64,000 bases of DNA from Oscillospiraceae bacterium (GTDB taxonomy: Bacteria; Bacillota; Clostridia; Oscillospirales; Oscillospiraceae), in the NCBI GenBank assembly GCA_020025275.1, contig JAHHSI010000007.1, forward strand, positions 1 through 64,000, given 5' to 3'. This document shows, one piece after another, positions 34,085 through 42,400 of the stretch (position 1 is its first letter; the number at the start of each line of letters is the position of its first letter). The notes under the pieces are model-generated. The model did no database searches, was not told where the DNA came from, and saw nothing but the letters and a program-made list of their open reading frames with translations. The position numbers were made by a program, and so were the translations under genes.

Positions 34085-35362
34085 ATGGAACTATTTTACC
34101 GTGCCCACAAGGAACAGGGGCTGTCGGCGGAGGAGATCCGTGGGGCCTGTGTCCAATCGCTGGAGGGGAAAAATCCCCGCCGGGCCCTGCTGCTGCCGCC
34201 GGACTACACCCGCTATCACTCCAATGCCGGCCTCATCACCAATATCTACTATCACCTGCTGAGTGAGCGGGGATGCGAGGTGGACGTGATGCCGGCGCTG
34301 GGGACCCACGTGCCGGTGACGGCCGAGGAAAGTGCGGATATGTTTGGGGACATTCCCTATGAAAAAATGATCCCCCACAACTGGCGCACGGATGTGATGC
34401 GTCTGGGGGAGGTGCCCGGAGACTATATAGGGGAGCTGACGGAAGGGCTTTGGACCGATCCGGTGACGGTGGAGATCAACCGACGGGTCATGGACCCGTC
34501 CTATGATCTCATCCTCTCCATCGGGCAGGTAGTGCCCCATGAGGTAATCGGCATGGCCAACCATTCCAAGAATCTCTTTGTAGGTGTAGGCGGCAGCGAT
34601 ATGATCAACAAGAGCCACATGGTGGGCGCCGTGTACGGCATGGAACGGATGATGGGCCGGGACCACACGCCGGTGCGCAAGATCTTGGACTATGCACTGG
34701 AAACCTATCTTTCACAGCGCCCCATCATCTTTGCCCTGACGGTGACCACGGCGCCACAGGGAGAAATCCACACCCACGGCCTGTTTATCGGCGATACACG
34801 CCGGGTGCTGGAGGAGGCCATTACCCTTTCTCAACAGAAAAACATGGATTATGTGGAAAAAGGAATTCAAAAATGCGTAGTTTATCTGGACCCTAAGGAG
34901 TTCCGGACCACGTGGCTGGGCAATAAAGCCGTCTACCGGACCCGCATGGCCATTGCCGACGGCGGAGAGCTTCTGGTACTGGCCCCGGGCGTGGAGCGCT
35001 TCGGTGAAGACCCGCAGATCGATGCGCTTATCCGCAAGTACGGATACGGCGGCCGGCTGCAGGTGCTGGAACAATTCCGAAAGAATGAGGATCTGCAGCA
35101 GAACATGGGTGCTGCGGCTCATTTGATCCACGGCTCCTCCGACGGACGGTTCCGTATCACTTACGCCGTGAAAAATATCTCTCAGGAGGAGATCCGCAGC
35201 GTTCACTTCGATGCCGCAGACTATGACGAGGTCGTGCGCCGGTACAATCCGGAAACCCTGCAGTACGGATATAATACGATGCCGGACGGCGAGGAGATCT
35301 ACTATATCCCCAATCCGGCGCTGGGACTGTGGATCGATCGGACCCGCTTGGCAGAAGAATAA
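34085..35362 (+). CDS. LarA-type nickel-dependent 2-hydroxyacid epimerase (candidate gluconate/mannonate 2-epimerase)
   Basis: This 425-residue protein is of the lactate racemase superfamily (DUF2088). Features line up with LarA: PPDYTR near residue 40 for the DLTR motif, GTHVPV with His75, and PHEVIG with His152 followed ten residues later by Lys162 in SKNLFVGVGG, the same spacing as LarA His174-Lys184. The enzyme would need the nickel-pincer cofactor made by LarB, LarC and LarE, which are not in the window. Superfamily members invert C2 of various hydroxyacids, and gluconate 2-epimerase is a described activity. D-mannonate and D-gluconate are C2 epimers, so this gene would bridge the mannonate oxidoreductase to Gnd. 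It is 18 bases after gnd. Confidence 0.85.
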   Translation: MELFYRAHKEQGLSAEEIRGACVQSLEGKNPRRALLLPPDYTRYHSNAGLITNIYYHLLSERGCEVDVMPALGTHVPVTAEESADMFGDIPYEKMIPHNWRTDVMRLGEVPGDYIGELTEGLWTDPVTVEINRRVMDPSYDLILSIGQVVPHEVIGMANHSKNLFVGVGGSDMINKSHMVGAVYGMERMMGRDHTPVRKILDYALETYLSQRPIIFALTVTTAPQGEIHTHGLFIGDTRRVLEEAITLSQQKNMDYVEKGIQKCVVYLDPKEFRTTWLGNKAVYRTRMAIADGGELLVLAPGVERFGEDPQIDALIRKYGYGGRLQVLEQFRKNEDLQQNMGAAAHLIHGSSDGRFRITYAVKNISQEEIRSVHFDAADYDEVVRRYNPETLQYGYNTMPDGEEIYYIPNPALGLWIDRTRLAEE

Positions 35363-35393
35363 GCCGAGACAAAGAAAGATTTATCAAAGCAGA

Positions 35394-35425
35394 AAACGCC
35401 GCCGTCCTGCAGGACGGCGGCGTTT
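35394..35425. terminator. Bidirectional terminator
   Basis: AAACGCCGCCGTCC pairs with GGACGGCGGCGTTT across TGCA, between the LarA-type gene and gntR. Confidence 0.8.
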
Positions 35426-35437
35426 GGTATTGATCGA

Positions 35438-36112
35438 TCAATAAAAGGTGTGCATCATGGTGCGGATGGCTTCCTGATAGGATAGCTGCAGATGGTCTGA
35501 TAGCAGCTGGCAGGATTTTTCCATATCCTGATCGAGGATCGCATCCAAAATAGCAATGTGCTCCAGATTACTGGCGCGGTAGCGAGCGGGCTGCCAGATG
35601 GTCACTTGGATCAGATTGAGGTAATTGACAAGACTGCGCAGCAAATCAGAAACATACTGGTTGTGGAGTGTGTCTGCCAGTTCCAAGTGAAAACGGTTGT
35701 CCAGATCGATCAGCGCCATAGCGGTCTCGCCCGTGTTGCCGGCACTGTCATCCTCGTGCTGCAGTAATGTCGCACGCATCTCCATAGCCCACTGCAGATC
35801 GATCAGAGAGAAGCACTGGCGCAGCACTACGGGTTCCAAAAGACGGCGGACCTCGAAAATATCGTGGATGTCTTTGGGAGTGGGCAAGGTGATCTCAATG
35901 CCTTTTCTGGGGTGGACCGTCAGCAGATGGTCCTGCGCTAAAATCAGAATAGCCTCCCGGATGGGCGTGCGCCCAATGCCTAGCAACTCTTGCAGTTGCG
36001 CCTCGTTGATGATCTGCCCAGGAAGCAGATCTTTATGCAGAATCATGTTTTTAATTTTGTTGTACGCGATCTGGGAAAGACTTTCACGACCTTTACTGGG
36101 AAGTTTTGCCAT
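35438..36112 (-). CDS. GntR/FadR-family transcriptional regulator
   Basis: This 224-residue protein has an N-terminal winged helix (SQIAYNKIKNMILHKDLLPGQIINEAQLQELLGIGRTPIREAI in order, residues 12-55), followed by an all-helical FCD ligand-binding domain (DIFEVRRLLEPVVLR, NRFHLEL). FadR-subfamily regulators of this kind control uronate genes such as UxuR and ExuR. AGGAGG is 6 bases before ATG 36112. Its own strong promoter is followed by ATATATCA words also found before uxaC and the ABC-transporter operon, so all three units are probably repressed by it until a uronate pathway intermediate binds. Confidence 0.9.
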   Translation of the reverse strand: MAKLPSKGRESLSQIAYNKIKNMILHKDLLPGQIINEAQLQELLGIGRTPIREAILILAQDHLLTVHPRKGIEITLPTPKDIHDIFEVRRLLEPVVLRQCFSLIDLQWAMEMRATLLQHEDDSAGNTGETAMALIDLDNRFHLELADTLHNQYVSDLLRSLVNYLNLIQVTIWQPARYRASNLEHIAILDAILDQDMEKSCQLLSDHLQLSYQEAIRTMMHTFY

Positions 36113-36172
36113 ACAATGCCTCCTGTAAATCAATGATGCCTGATATATCTTAAAGACATAAATAGAAACCGG

Positions 36173-36223
36173 ATAATATATCACTGATACTGTAAGTATA
36201 GCCATGACAGTACGGAAAGTCAA
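36173..36223 (-). promoter_or_regulatory. gntR promoter and operator
   Basis: On the minus strand TTGACT (36223-36218), 17 bp, TATACT (36200-36195). The operator-like block 36173-36197 (ATAATATATCACTGATACTG on the plus strand) overlaps the -10 and start site. Confidence 0.75.
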
Positions 36224-36282
36224 TATTTTTACGAGGAATTTAGCGAATTTGTAAAATAATGCTGGGAAGCGAAAAAAGCAGG

Positions 36283-36340
36283 TTGACACATGGGGGGGAA
36301 GATGGTATCATCTGAGTAATATATCACAAATATATCATAT
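36283..36340 (+). promoter_or_regulatory. ABC-transporter operon promoter and operator
   Basis: TTGACA (36283-36288), 17 bp, TATCAT (36306-36311). The operator block 36317-36340 covers the start site and carries ATATATCA twice with an 11-bp period. The remaining leader to 36488 shows no gene. Confidence 0.8.
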
Positions 36341-36488
36341 CGCTTCGGGAACAAATTGTGCAAAAGGTAACAATGTTTCTGCGGCCGCGGTGGGAAGATC
36401 TCACCGGAGAGCGGACACCATAGAAGAAAGAACGTGGTGTCCGTCGTCGCGGATAGGCCCGGATACGGCGAGCGGGAGGCAAAAGCTT

Positions 36489-37220
36489 ATGAGTATGATC
36501 AGTGTCAGGGGGCTTCGCAAGAGCTTCGGGAAAAATGAGATCCTCAAGGGGATCGATATTGAGATCCAGCCCGGCGAAGTGGTAGCGATTGTAGGTCCTT
36601 CCGGCTGCGGAAAATCTACATTTTTGCGCTGTCTCAATCTGTTGGAAAAGCCAACGGGCGGCGAGGTCATCTATCACGGTGTGGATCTGGTAAAGGCCGG
36701 CAGCAAGGAGGCCGGGAAGGTGCTGTTGGGTATGGGCATGGTGTTCCAACAGTTCAACCTTTTCCCCCACAAGACGGTGATCGACAACATTACCATGGCC
36801 CCGACGCAGGTGCAGAAGGTCAGCAAGGATGAGGCGGAAGCCAAGGCCATGGAGCTTTTGAAGATCGTAGGGTTGGAGGACAAGCGTGATGCGTATCCAA
36901 ATCAGCTCTCCGGCGGACAGCAGCAACGGATTGCTATTGCCCGCGCACTGGCGCTGCAGCCGGAGGTGGTCTTGTTTGATGAGCCCACCTCTGCGTTGGA
37001 CCCTGAAATGGTGGGCGAGGTGCTGGACGTTATGAAGAAGCTGGCGGCCGAGGGCATGACGATGTTGGTGGTGACCCACGAGATGGGCTTTGCCCGTGAG
37101 GCGGCGGACCGTGTGATTTTTATTGACGGCGGCGTGATCGTAGAGGACAGCGATCCGGAGGAGTTCTTCGCCCATCCCAAAAACAAGCGCCTGCAGGAAT
37201 TTTTAAGCAAGATGCTTTGA
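36489..37220 (+). CDS. ABC transporter ATP-binding protein (polar amino acid type)
   Basis: This 243-residue ATPase has Walker A GPSGCGKST, Q-loop VFQQFNLFPH, signature LSGGQQQR and Walker B VVLFDEPTSALDP, matching the GlnQ/HisP group. GGGAGG is 9 bases before ATG 36489. It is the first gene of an operon whose binding protein and permease come five and six genes later, with isomerase-like genes between. By family it energises uptake of a small polar solute, and by context the solute may be a uronate or glycuronide-derived acid. Confidence 0.92.
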   Translation: MSMISVRGLRKSFGKNEILKGIDIEIQPGEVVAIVGPSGCGKSTFLRCLNLLEKPTGGEVIYHGVDLVKAGSKEAGKVLLGMGMVFQQFNLFPHKTVIDNITMAPTQVQKVSKDEAEAKAMELLKIVGLEDKRDAYPNQLSGGQQQRIAIARALALQPEVVLFDEPTSALDPEMVGEVLDVMKKLAAEGMTMLVVTHEMGFAREAADRVIFIDGGVIVEDSDPEEFFAHPKNKRLQEFLSKML

Positions 37221-37286
37221 TCAACAACTTGGGAACCAAGTGTGATAAGACAGTAACAGTAATACGAACAAGTAGGAGGAAAAAGT

Positions 37287-38039
37287 ATGTCTCTCATTCA
37301 GGTGGCTCGCTACAGCGATGTAAAGTACGATTTTAAGGATGGTTTTGCCAGTGTTCCTGTTCTGGTGGATGCGTTTGATCAGGCACATTTTGCCCATTGC
37401 GCACTGCAGCCCGGCCACTCCATTACCCCGGAGATCTATTCCGCAACCGAGCACAATCAGCTCTTCATTTTCACAAAGGGCAAGGGCTATATTACCACCC
37501 CTCGCCGTGCATGGAACGTGACGGAGCCCGGCGTCTTTGTCCCGGAGTTTGATAAGGAGAAGTTCACCATCACCTGCTCCACCGACAGCAGGGAGCCCTT
37601 GGAGTTTCTGCATATCATCACGGAGCTGAACGACTATGACAAGACCTGTCTGGTGGAGTCCCGTATGACGCTGCCCCGCTTCCGCACCATCACACAGGGA
37701 TGGACGTATGAGGAGGATTTCAAGGATAACTCCACCACCACGTCCATGATCCTGTTGGAGCATCGCAACCTGGGCCGCCTGTCCATGGGCTGCGTCAAGG
37801 GGACCGGGCCCATCGAGATCGGCCAGCATATCCATAACGAGCTGGCCCAGTGGTACTTCCCGCTGCCCGGTTCTGAGTTCATTTATACCGCCGGCGGCGA
37901 GAGCGTGACCATGAGCGGCGGCGACCTGTCCTACACCCCCACCGGCTTCTGGCACGGCAGCAAGGTGGAGGCAGGTAAGCAGTGCGACTACATCTGGTTT
38001 GAGATGTGCATCGACGGCTATCCCGGCGAGATCAAGTAA
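37287..38039 (+). CDS. Double-cupin protein, possible sugar isomerase
   Basis: This 250-residue protein appears to have two cupin barrels. The second has a likely metal site, HIHNELAQWYF (H-x-H with a following Glu), and a later His in TGFWHG. Related bicupins include 5-keto-4-deoxyuronate and other sugar-acid isomerases. I do not recognise the exact family. There is no signal peptide, so it acts in the cytoplasm. It lies between the ATPase gene and two TIM-barrel isomerase genes in the uronate regulon, which favours a role in preparing an unusual uronate for the main pathway. Confidence 0.75.
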   Translation: MSLIQVARYSDVKYDFKDGFASVPVLVDAFDQAHFAHCALQPGHSITPEIYSATEHNQLFIFTKGKGYITTPRRAWNVTEPGVFVPEFDKEKFTITCSTDSREPLEFLHIITELNDYDKTCLVESRMTLPRFRTITQGWTYEEDFKDNSTTTSMILLEHRNLGRLSMGCVKGTGPIEIGQHIHNELAQWYFPLPGSEFIYTAGGESVTMSGGDLSYTPTGFWHGSKVEAGKQCDYIWFEMCIDGYPGEIK

Positions 38040-38042
38040 AAC

Positions 38043-38876
38043 ATGGGCTACACGGGGCGGCTCCTTGGCTCCAATACGCAGTATCTCCGCTATCCGCTGT
38101 CGTTTTTCCTTTCGGAAATGGAGCGTATGGGGCTGCGGCGATTGGATTTTACACCGAAAGTGCCCCACTTCTTTTGCAGCAGCGGGGACTTCGGCTCTGT
38201 GGAGGCGCTGGGCTCCTTGCTGGAGAAACATCATTTGCAGGTGTGCGCTGTAACGCCGCCGCCCTACCGCTACGCCATCACGGCTGGGGACGGAGAACAG
38301 CGGCAGAAAACGGAGGCATACTACCGCAGGTGCCTTGCGATGACGGCCCATCTGGGCTGCAAGGTCATGGTGGTGGATGCCTCCGGCGCCTGCTGGGATC
38401 TCCCTGCTGCCGAACTGCTGAGCAATGCCCGAAGGATGCTGCGCATCCTTTGCGCTGCGGCACAGGAGTACAGGGTGGAGCTCCTGATCGCGCCGGTCAT
38501 GGGGCGGGATACACCGCTGATCGCAGAGGCGCCCGTCCTCAATACGGCGCAGGAGCTGCAGCAGCTGCTGGGGCAGGTGGACTGCGGGAATCTGGGCGTC
38601 TGTCTGGATACCAACGTGATGAGTGCCGCCGGCGGGACCATCGCCGACTGGTTCGACCGTTTGGGCGAAAGAACACGGCTGGTGCGGCTGTGCGACGGAA
38701 ATGCTCATGGCTGGCGCGCATGGGGAGACGGAGTGCTCCCCATGGAGCGGTATCTTCGGGAACTGGAGCACGTGGGCTATGAGGGCGATCTGTCCATGGC
38801 CATGGGTGGTGAGTACTATGCAGAGCGCCCCTCTCAGGCGATGCTGCAGACGCTCAGGGCACTGGGGGAGGCATGA
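38043..38876 (+). CDS. Xylose isomerase-like TIM-barrel sugar epimerase/isomerase (1)
   Basis: This 277-residue protein of the AP-endonuclease-2/xylose isomerase-like family has strand-end motifs including LDFTPK, VMVVDASG, NLGVCLDTNV and LVRLCDG, spaced as in metal-dependent sugar epimerases. It starts three bases after the cupin gene stop. Its last four bases overlap the next gene (ATGA), showing translational coupling. The paralogue that follows suggests either a two-step conversion or a heteromer. Confidence 0.8.
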   Translation: MGYTGRLLGSNTQYLRYPLSFFLSEMERMGLRRLDFTPKVPHFFCSSGDFGSVEALGSLLEKHHLQVCAVTPPPYRYAITAGDGEQRQKTEAYYRRCLAMTAHLGCKVMVVDASGACWDLPAAELLSNARRMLRILCAAAQEYRVELLIAPVMGRDTPLIAEAPVLNTAQELQQLLGQVDCGNLGVCLDTNVMSAAGGTIADWFDRLGERTRLVRLCDGNAHGWRAWGDGVLPMERYLRELEHVGYEGDLSMAMGGEYYAERPSQAMLQTLRALGEA

Positions 38877-39751
38877 ATATGGCAGGGATCCAGCGCAGAC
38901 AGCTGGTGAATATGAATCAGCATTATCGCCGCTTTTCTCTGGAATATTTTCTGCAGTGTCAGCAGCAACTGGGGATCGAACAGATCGAGCTGTGGTGCGG
39001 AGCGTCCCATTTCTGGCTGGACCATGAGGGGTGGGGTGATCTCACACATCTTAAACAGCAGCTGAAGGATCACCACGTCCGTGTGGTCTCACTGACAGCC
39101 CCCAGCATGGCCTATCAATACCAATTTGCCGCCCAAGAGCCGGAGGATCTGGCGTATTCCTTCCGCTATTTTTCCAATGCAATCCGTCTGACGGCCGCAC
39201 TGGGGGCGGACCGGATGACCATCAATTCCGGATGGGGGTATCTGCAGGAGCATCATTCCACCATGTGGAACCGTTGCCGTGATCATCTGGGCCAGCTCTG
39301 TCGTGTGGCGGAGCGGGAGGGCGTCTGTCTGATGCTGGAATCCCTGCGGGACGATGAAAGCCGTCTGGTCTGGAATCTGGCAAGTGCCCAGAAGATGTTT
39401 CATGAGATCCGCCATCCCTATTTAAAGATGATGGTGGACACTATCGCCACGGGGGCGGCCCATGAGTCTCTGGAGCAGTGGTTTGCGGCTTTTGGGGAAG
39501 ATCTGATCCATATGCATTTTTTGGACGGCGATCCATGGGTGCATCACGTATGGGGGGACGGGAACACCTCCCTTGCAGAACAAATTTCGATCATGACTGC
39601 CCACCACTACGCCGGGTATCTGGTGCAGGAGGTGGCGGATGAGGCATATTTCAGCGATCCGTTTGCAGCGGATCGGCAAAACTTCCGCATCCTGGAACGA
39701 TTTGTGGAAGACGATACGTATTTCTCAGTGCAATTGCTGAAAAATAAATAA
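38873..39751 (+). CDS. Xylose isomerase-like TIM-barrel sugar epimerase/isomerase (2)
   Basis: This 292-residue protein is of the same superfamily as the preceding gene, with EQIELWCGASHFWL, MTINSGWGY, LMLESLRDDESRLVWN, LKMMVDTIA and LIHMHFLDGDPWVHHVWGDG. The Glu, Asp and His at strand ends would bind a divalent metal. The start overlaps the previous stop. The substrate is unknown, and a hexuronate or keto-acid is suggested by the regulon. Confidence 0.8.
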   Translation: MNMAGIQRRQLVNMNQHYRRFSLEYFLQCQQQLGIEQIELWCGASHFWLDHEGWGDLTHLKQQLKDHHVRVVSLTAPSMAYQYQFAAQEPEDLAYSFRYFSNAIRLTAALGADRMTINSGWGYLQEHHSTMWNRCRDHLGQLCRVAEREGVCLMLESLRDDESRLVWNLASAQKMFHEIRHPYLKMMVDTIATGAAHESLEQWFAAFGEDLIHMHFLDGDPWVHHVWGDGNTSLAEQISIMTAHHYAGYLVQEVADEAYFSDPFAADRQNFRILERFVEDDTYFSVQLLKNK

Positions 39752-39773
39752 ACAAGAAAAGGTGGAAAACAAA

Positions 39774-40610
39774 ATGAAGAAGTTTCTTGCAATGGTTCTC
39801 GCCCTTGTCATGGCTCTGTCGTTGGTTGCCTGCGGCGGAAGCAAGGACGACGGAAAGAAGGGAGAGGACAACTCCCTGCAGCGTGTTCTGGATGCCGGCA
39901 AGCTGTCCATTGGCGCAGAAGGCAACTGGATCCCCTATGTATATAATGAGGAGGGGACTGGCGAGGTCACCGGCTTTGAAGTAGAGATCGCCCGCGAAAT
40001 CGCCAAGCGTTTGGGTGTGGAAGCCGACTTCCAGATCTCCGACAGCTGGGATCCCGTGATGGCCGGACTGGATGCCGCCCGCTATGATATTGTGATCAGC
40101 GGCTGCAACCCCAACCCGGAGCGTCAGGAGAAGTATTCTCTGACGGCCTCCTATGCAGAGAATCCCTACTGCATGGTCACGGCCGCCGACAACAATGAAA
40201 TCACCAAGTTTGAAGATCTGCAGGGCAAGCTGGTTATCGACTCGCCCGCTTCTACGGCCGGGAAAATTGCCCAGAAGTACGGTGCGACGGTTGCCGACGG
40301 CGACCTGACAGCTGCCATGGACCAGATTGCCACAGGCCGCGCGGTAGCGACCATCAACAATGTGGCCGCTGTGGATGCGTATATGAAGAGCCGTCCTGAG
40401 GTTCCCGTGAAGATCGCTGCCGTGTATCAGCCGGCACAGGGCGAGGAATACATGGTGGAGTCTGCCGGTGTTCTGCGCAAGGACGATCAGGCCTTGACCG
40501 ACAAGATCAGTGAGATCATCGCCGAGATGATCAAAGATGGCACGTGCTACGATCTGACGGTTAAGTATTTTGGCACGACAGTGGCCGATAATGTCGCCCT
40601 GTATCGGTAA
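39774..40610 (+). CDS. ABC transporter substrate-binding lipoprotein (family 3)
   Basis: This 278-residue lipoprotein has MKKFLAMVLALVMALSLVAC as its signal and lipobox. The mature part is a family 3 solute-binding protein, with the GKLSIGAEGNW opening, FEVEIAREIAKRLGV, NPNPERQEKYSLT and the ATINNVAAVDAYM hinge region. These normally bind amino acids, but the operon context points to a carboxylated sugar. AAAAGGTGG is the ribosome site and an upstream GTG is not needed. A terminator-like hairpin follows, which would keep it more abundant than the permease. Confidence 0.9.
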   Translation: MKKFLAMVLALVMALSLVACGGSKDDGKKGEDNSLQRVLDAGKLSIGAEGNWIPYVYNEEGTGEVTGFEVEIAREIAKRLGVEADFQISDSWDPVMAGLDAARYDIVISGCNPNPERQEKYSLTASYAENPYCMVTAADNNEITKFEDLQGKLVIDSPASTAGKIAQKYGATVADGDLTAAMDQIATGRAVATINNVAAVDAYMKSRPEVPVKIAAVYQPAQGEEYMVESAGVLRKDDQALTDKISEIIAEMIKDGTCYDLTVKYFGTTVADNVALYR

Positions 40611-40626
40611 TCCGTAACCATTTCCA

Positions 40627-40656
40627 GGGTGCCGTCCTTGGGCGGCACCCCTTTTT
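40627..40656 (+). terminator. Partial terminator between binding protein and permease
   Basis: GGGTGCCG pairs with CGGCACCC, followed by CTTTTT. It lies inside the operon, so probably only part of the transcripts end here. Confidence 0.75.
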
Positions 40657-40680
40657 CACCAAACAAGGAGGCAGGTTGTC

Positions 40681-41352
40681 ATGGAAAACTTGCAGTTGCT
40701 ACTTGAATCATTCTGGCCGATGTTTAAGGCGGGGCTGACGATCTCGGTGCCGCTGATGCTGGTCTCGTTTGCTCTGGGCTTGGTGCTGGCTTTTGTGCTG
40801 GCATTGATGCGTATGTCCAAAATACCGCCCCTGAAGGGCATTGCGTGGTTTGTGGTGTGGGTCATCCGCGGTACGCCGCTGCTGGTGCAGATTTTTGTCA
40901 TTTACTTCGGCCTGCCCAGCGTAGGCGTGGTGCTGAAACCCATTCCATCGGCCATTTTAGCTCTGGTCATCAGTCAGGGCGCCTATAACTCGGAGGTCAT
41001 CCGTGCTGCGCTCAGCTCGATCCCCAAGGGACAGTTTGAAGCGTGCCACACCCTGGGTCTCAATAAATGGCAGACCATGACCAGAGTGATCATTCCGCAG
41101 GCGGCACTGGTTGCCGTTCCTTCTCTGGCCAACTCGTTCATCAGCCTGTTGAAGGACACCTCTTTGGTGGCGTCCATTACCGTACCGGAGATTCTGATGA
41201 CGGCAAAGGGCATCATCGCTGTCAGGTTCGAGCCGCTGCTGCTCTACTGTGAGGCGGCACTGGTGTACCTGATTTTCAGTACCGTACTGACAAAGCTGCA
41301 GAGTATGCTGGAAAAGCGCCTTGGAAAGCATCTGGTAGACACCCGTTGCTGA
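40681..41352 (+). CDS. ABC transporter permease (HisM/GlnP type)
   Basis: This 223-residue protein has about five spans. The EAA loop reads EACHTLGLNKWQTMTRVIIPQA and the N-terminal segment RGTPLLVQIFVIYFGLP is the polar amino-acid permease signature. Only one permease gene is present, so it probably forms a homodimer. CAAGGAGG precedes the start. It closes the transporter operon opened by the ATPase at 36489. Confidence 0.92.
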   Translation: MENLQLLLESFWPMFKAGLTISVPLMLVSFALGLVLAFVLALMRMSKIPPLKGIAWFVVWVIRGTPLLVQIFVIYFGLPSVGVVLKPIPSAILALVISQGAYNSEVIRAALSSIPKGQFEACHTLGLNKWQTMTRVIIPQAALVAVPSLANSFISLLKDTSLVASITVPEILMTAKGIIAVRFEPLLLYCEAALVYLIFSTVLTKLQSMLEKRLGKHLVDTRC

Positions 41353-41540
41353 TGAGGCAGAGAGCTGGGAGAAAGATTCCCTGCCGCTGACAGCGTATCA
41401 AGAGATGAAACAGCCCTCGGTGGGGGGATAGAGACGGTGACTGCCGACTGTTTCTCCGTCACTGCACCGCTTGCAGCGTAGTACACGGATAACCATCTTC
41501 CTGAATTTTGGTGGGCCCTTTCTGCGGTAGCCTTATGAAA

Positions 41541-41601
41541 AAACTGCCCCCTGCTGTTTCAGCCAGACATGATGCTGGCCGATCGGCGGGGGGCAGCGTT
41601 T
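41541..41601. terminator. Hairpin terminator between converging genes
   Basis: AAACTGCCCCC pairs with GGGGGGCAGCGTTT around an inner CAGCC/GGCTG-like stem. The rest of 41353-41626 holds no supported gene. Confidence 0.6.
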
Positions 41602-41626
41602 CTATAGGAGAGAGATAGGGGCTTTG

Positions 41627-42304
41627 CTACGACAGATGTTCGGATTTCTGGGAAACTGTCTTTCCGGGAAGCTGAAAGTTCTGAATGATGCCCACCAGCT
41701 GACCGGAGAGGATCACCGTCAGCAGGGAGTACACCATGCGCCGGGCTGGGATATAACTCAGGGACATGGCCAGCACCACCAGATCGCAGATGAGGTAGAT
41801 CCACTGGATGGGCAGGTGGGTGATCTTGGCAAAACTCATGGCCAATGCATCGTCACCGCTGGGGGCACCGCCCACACGGACGCAGAGTCCTGCGCCGATG
41901 CCCACAAAGAGCGCCCCCACGATGGTGGCCACCAGCGGCATCTCGGCAATGGGGGGATACACCGGCGGGAATTGCTCAAAGATCCAGTAGGAGACAGAAA
42001 AACCAGTGGTAGCCACGGTGGAATATACAATAAACTTGCGGCCCAGAGTGCGCCAACCCAGAATGTAGCAGAAGAGACTGATAACAAAACTGGACAGTGC
42101 GGGGGAGATGTGGAACCAGTACTCCAGAAGCAGGGTAATGCCCAGCACGCCGCCCTCTGTCACGCCGGAGAGGGAGTGGACATTATAGATCCCGAAAGAG
42201 AGGATCGCACTGCCCAGTAATGCCATCAGGCAAGAGCGCAGGGAGAGTTCCGCCCGGATGTGAGAGAGCAGCGTGCGTATAGAGGGGATGATGCGGGAAA
42301 ACAT
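41627..42304 (-). CDS. YitT-family membrane protein
   Basis: This 225-residue protein has five predicted spans and family motifs GSAILSFGIYNVHSLSGVTEGGVLGI and GALFVGIGAGLCVRVGGAPSGDD. YitT proteins are membrane proteins of unsettled function. The ATG at 42304 follows AAGGA. Its promoter has a 19-bp spacer filled by a perfect palindrome, the mark of MerR control, and the divergent gene encodes a MerR regulator. Confidence 0.85.
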   Translation of the reverse strand: MFSRIIPSIRTLLSHIRAELSLRSCLMALLGSAILSFGIYNVHSLSGVTEGGVLGITLLLEYWFHISPALSSFVISLFCYILGWRTLGRKFIVYSTVATTGFSVSYWIFEQFPPVYPPIAEMPLVATIVGALFVGIGAGLCVRVGGAPSGDDALAMSFAKITHLPIQWIYLICDLVVLAMSLSYIPARRMVYSLLTVILSGQLVGIIQNFQLPGKTVSQKSEHLS

Positions 42305-42353
42305 AATGATCGGAGTCCTTTCTATTTCTAAGATGATTTGCTGATGTACATTC

Positions 42354-42384
42354 AGTATAAACTCTGGTATAATACCAGAGTCAA
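42354..42384 (-). promoter_or_regulatory. MerR-type promoter/operator of the yitT gene
   Basis: On the minus strand TTGACT (42384-42379) and TATACT (42359-42354) are 19 bp apart, too far for unaided sigma-A. Between and over them lies the 21-bp palindrome ACTCTGGTAT-A-ATACCAGAGT (42361-42381). MerR proteins twist such promoters to activate them. Confidence 0.85.
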
Positions 42385-42400
42385 GGGGGGAGGGAGAAAA

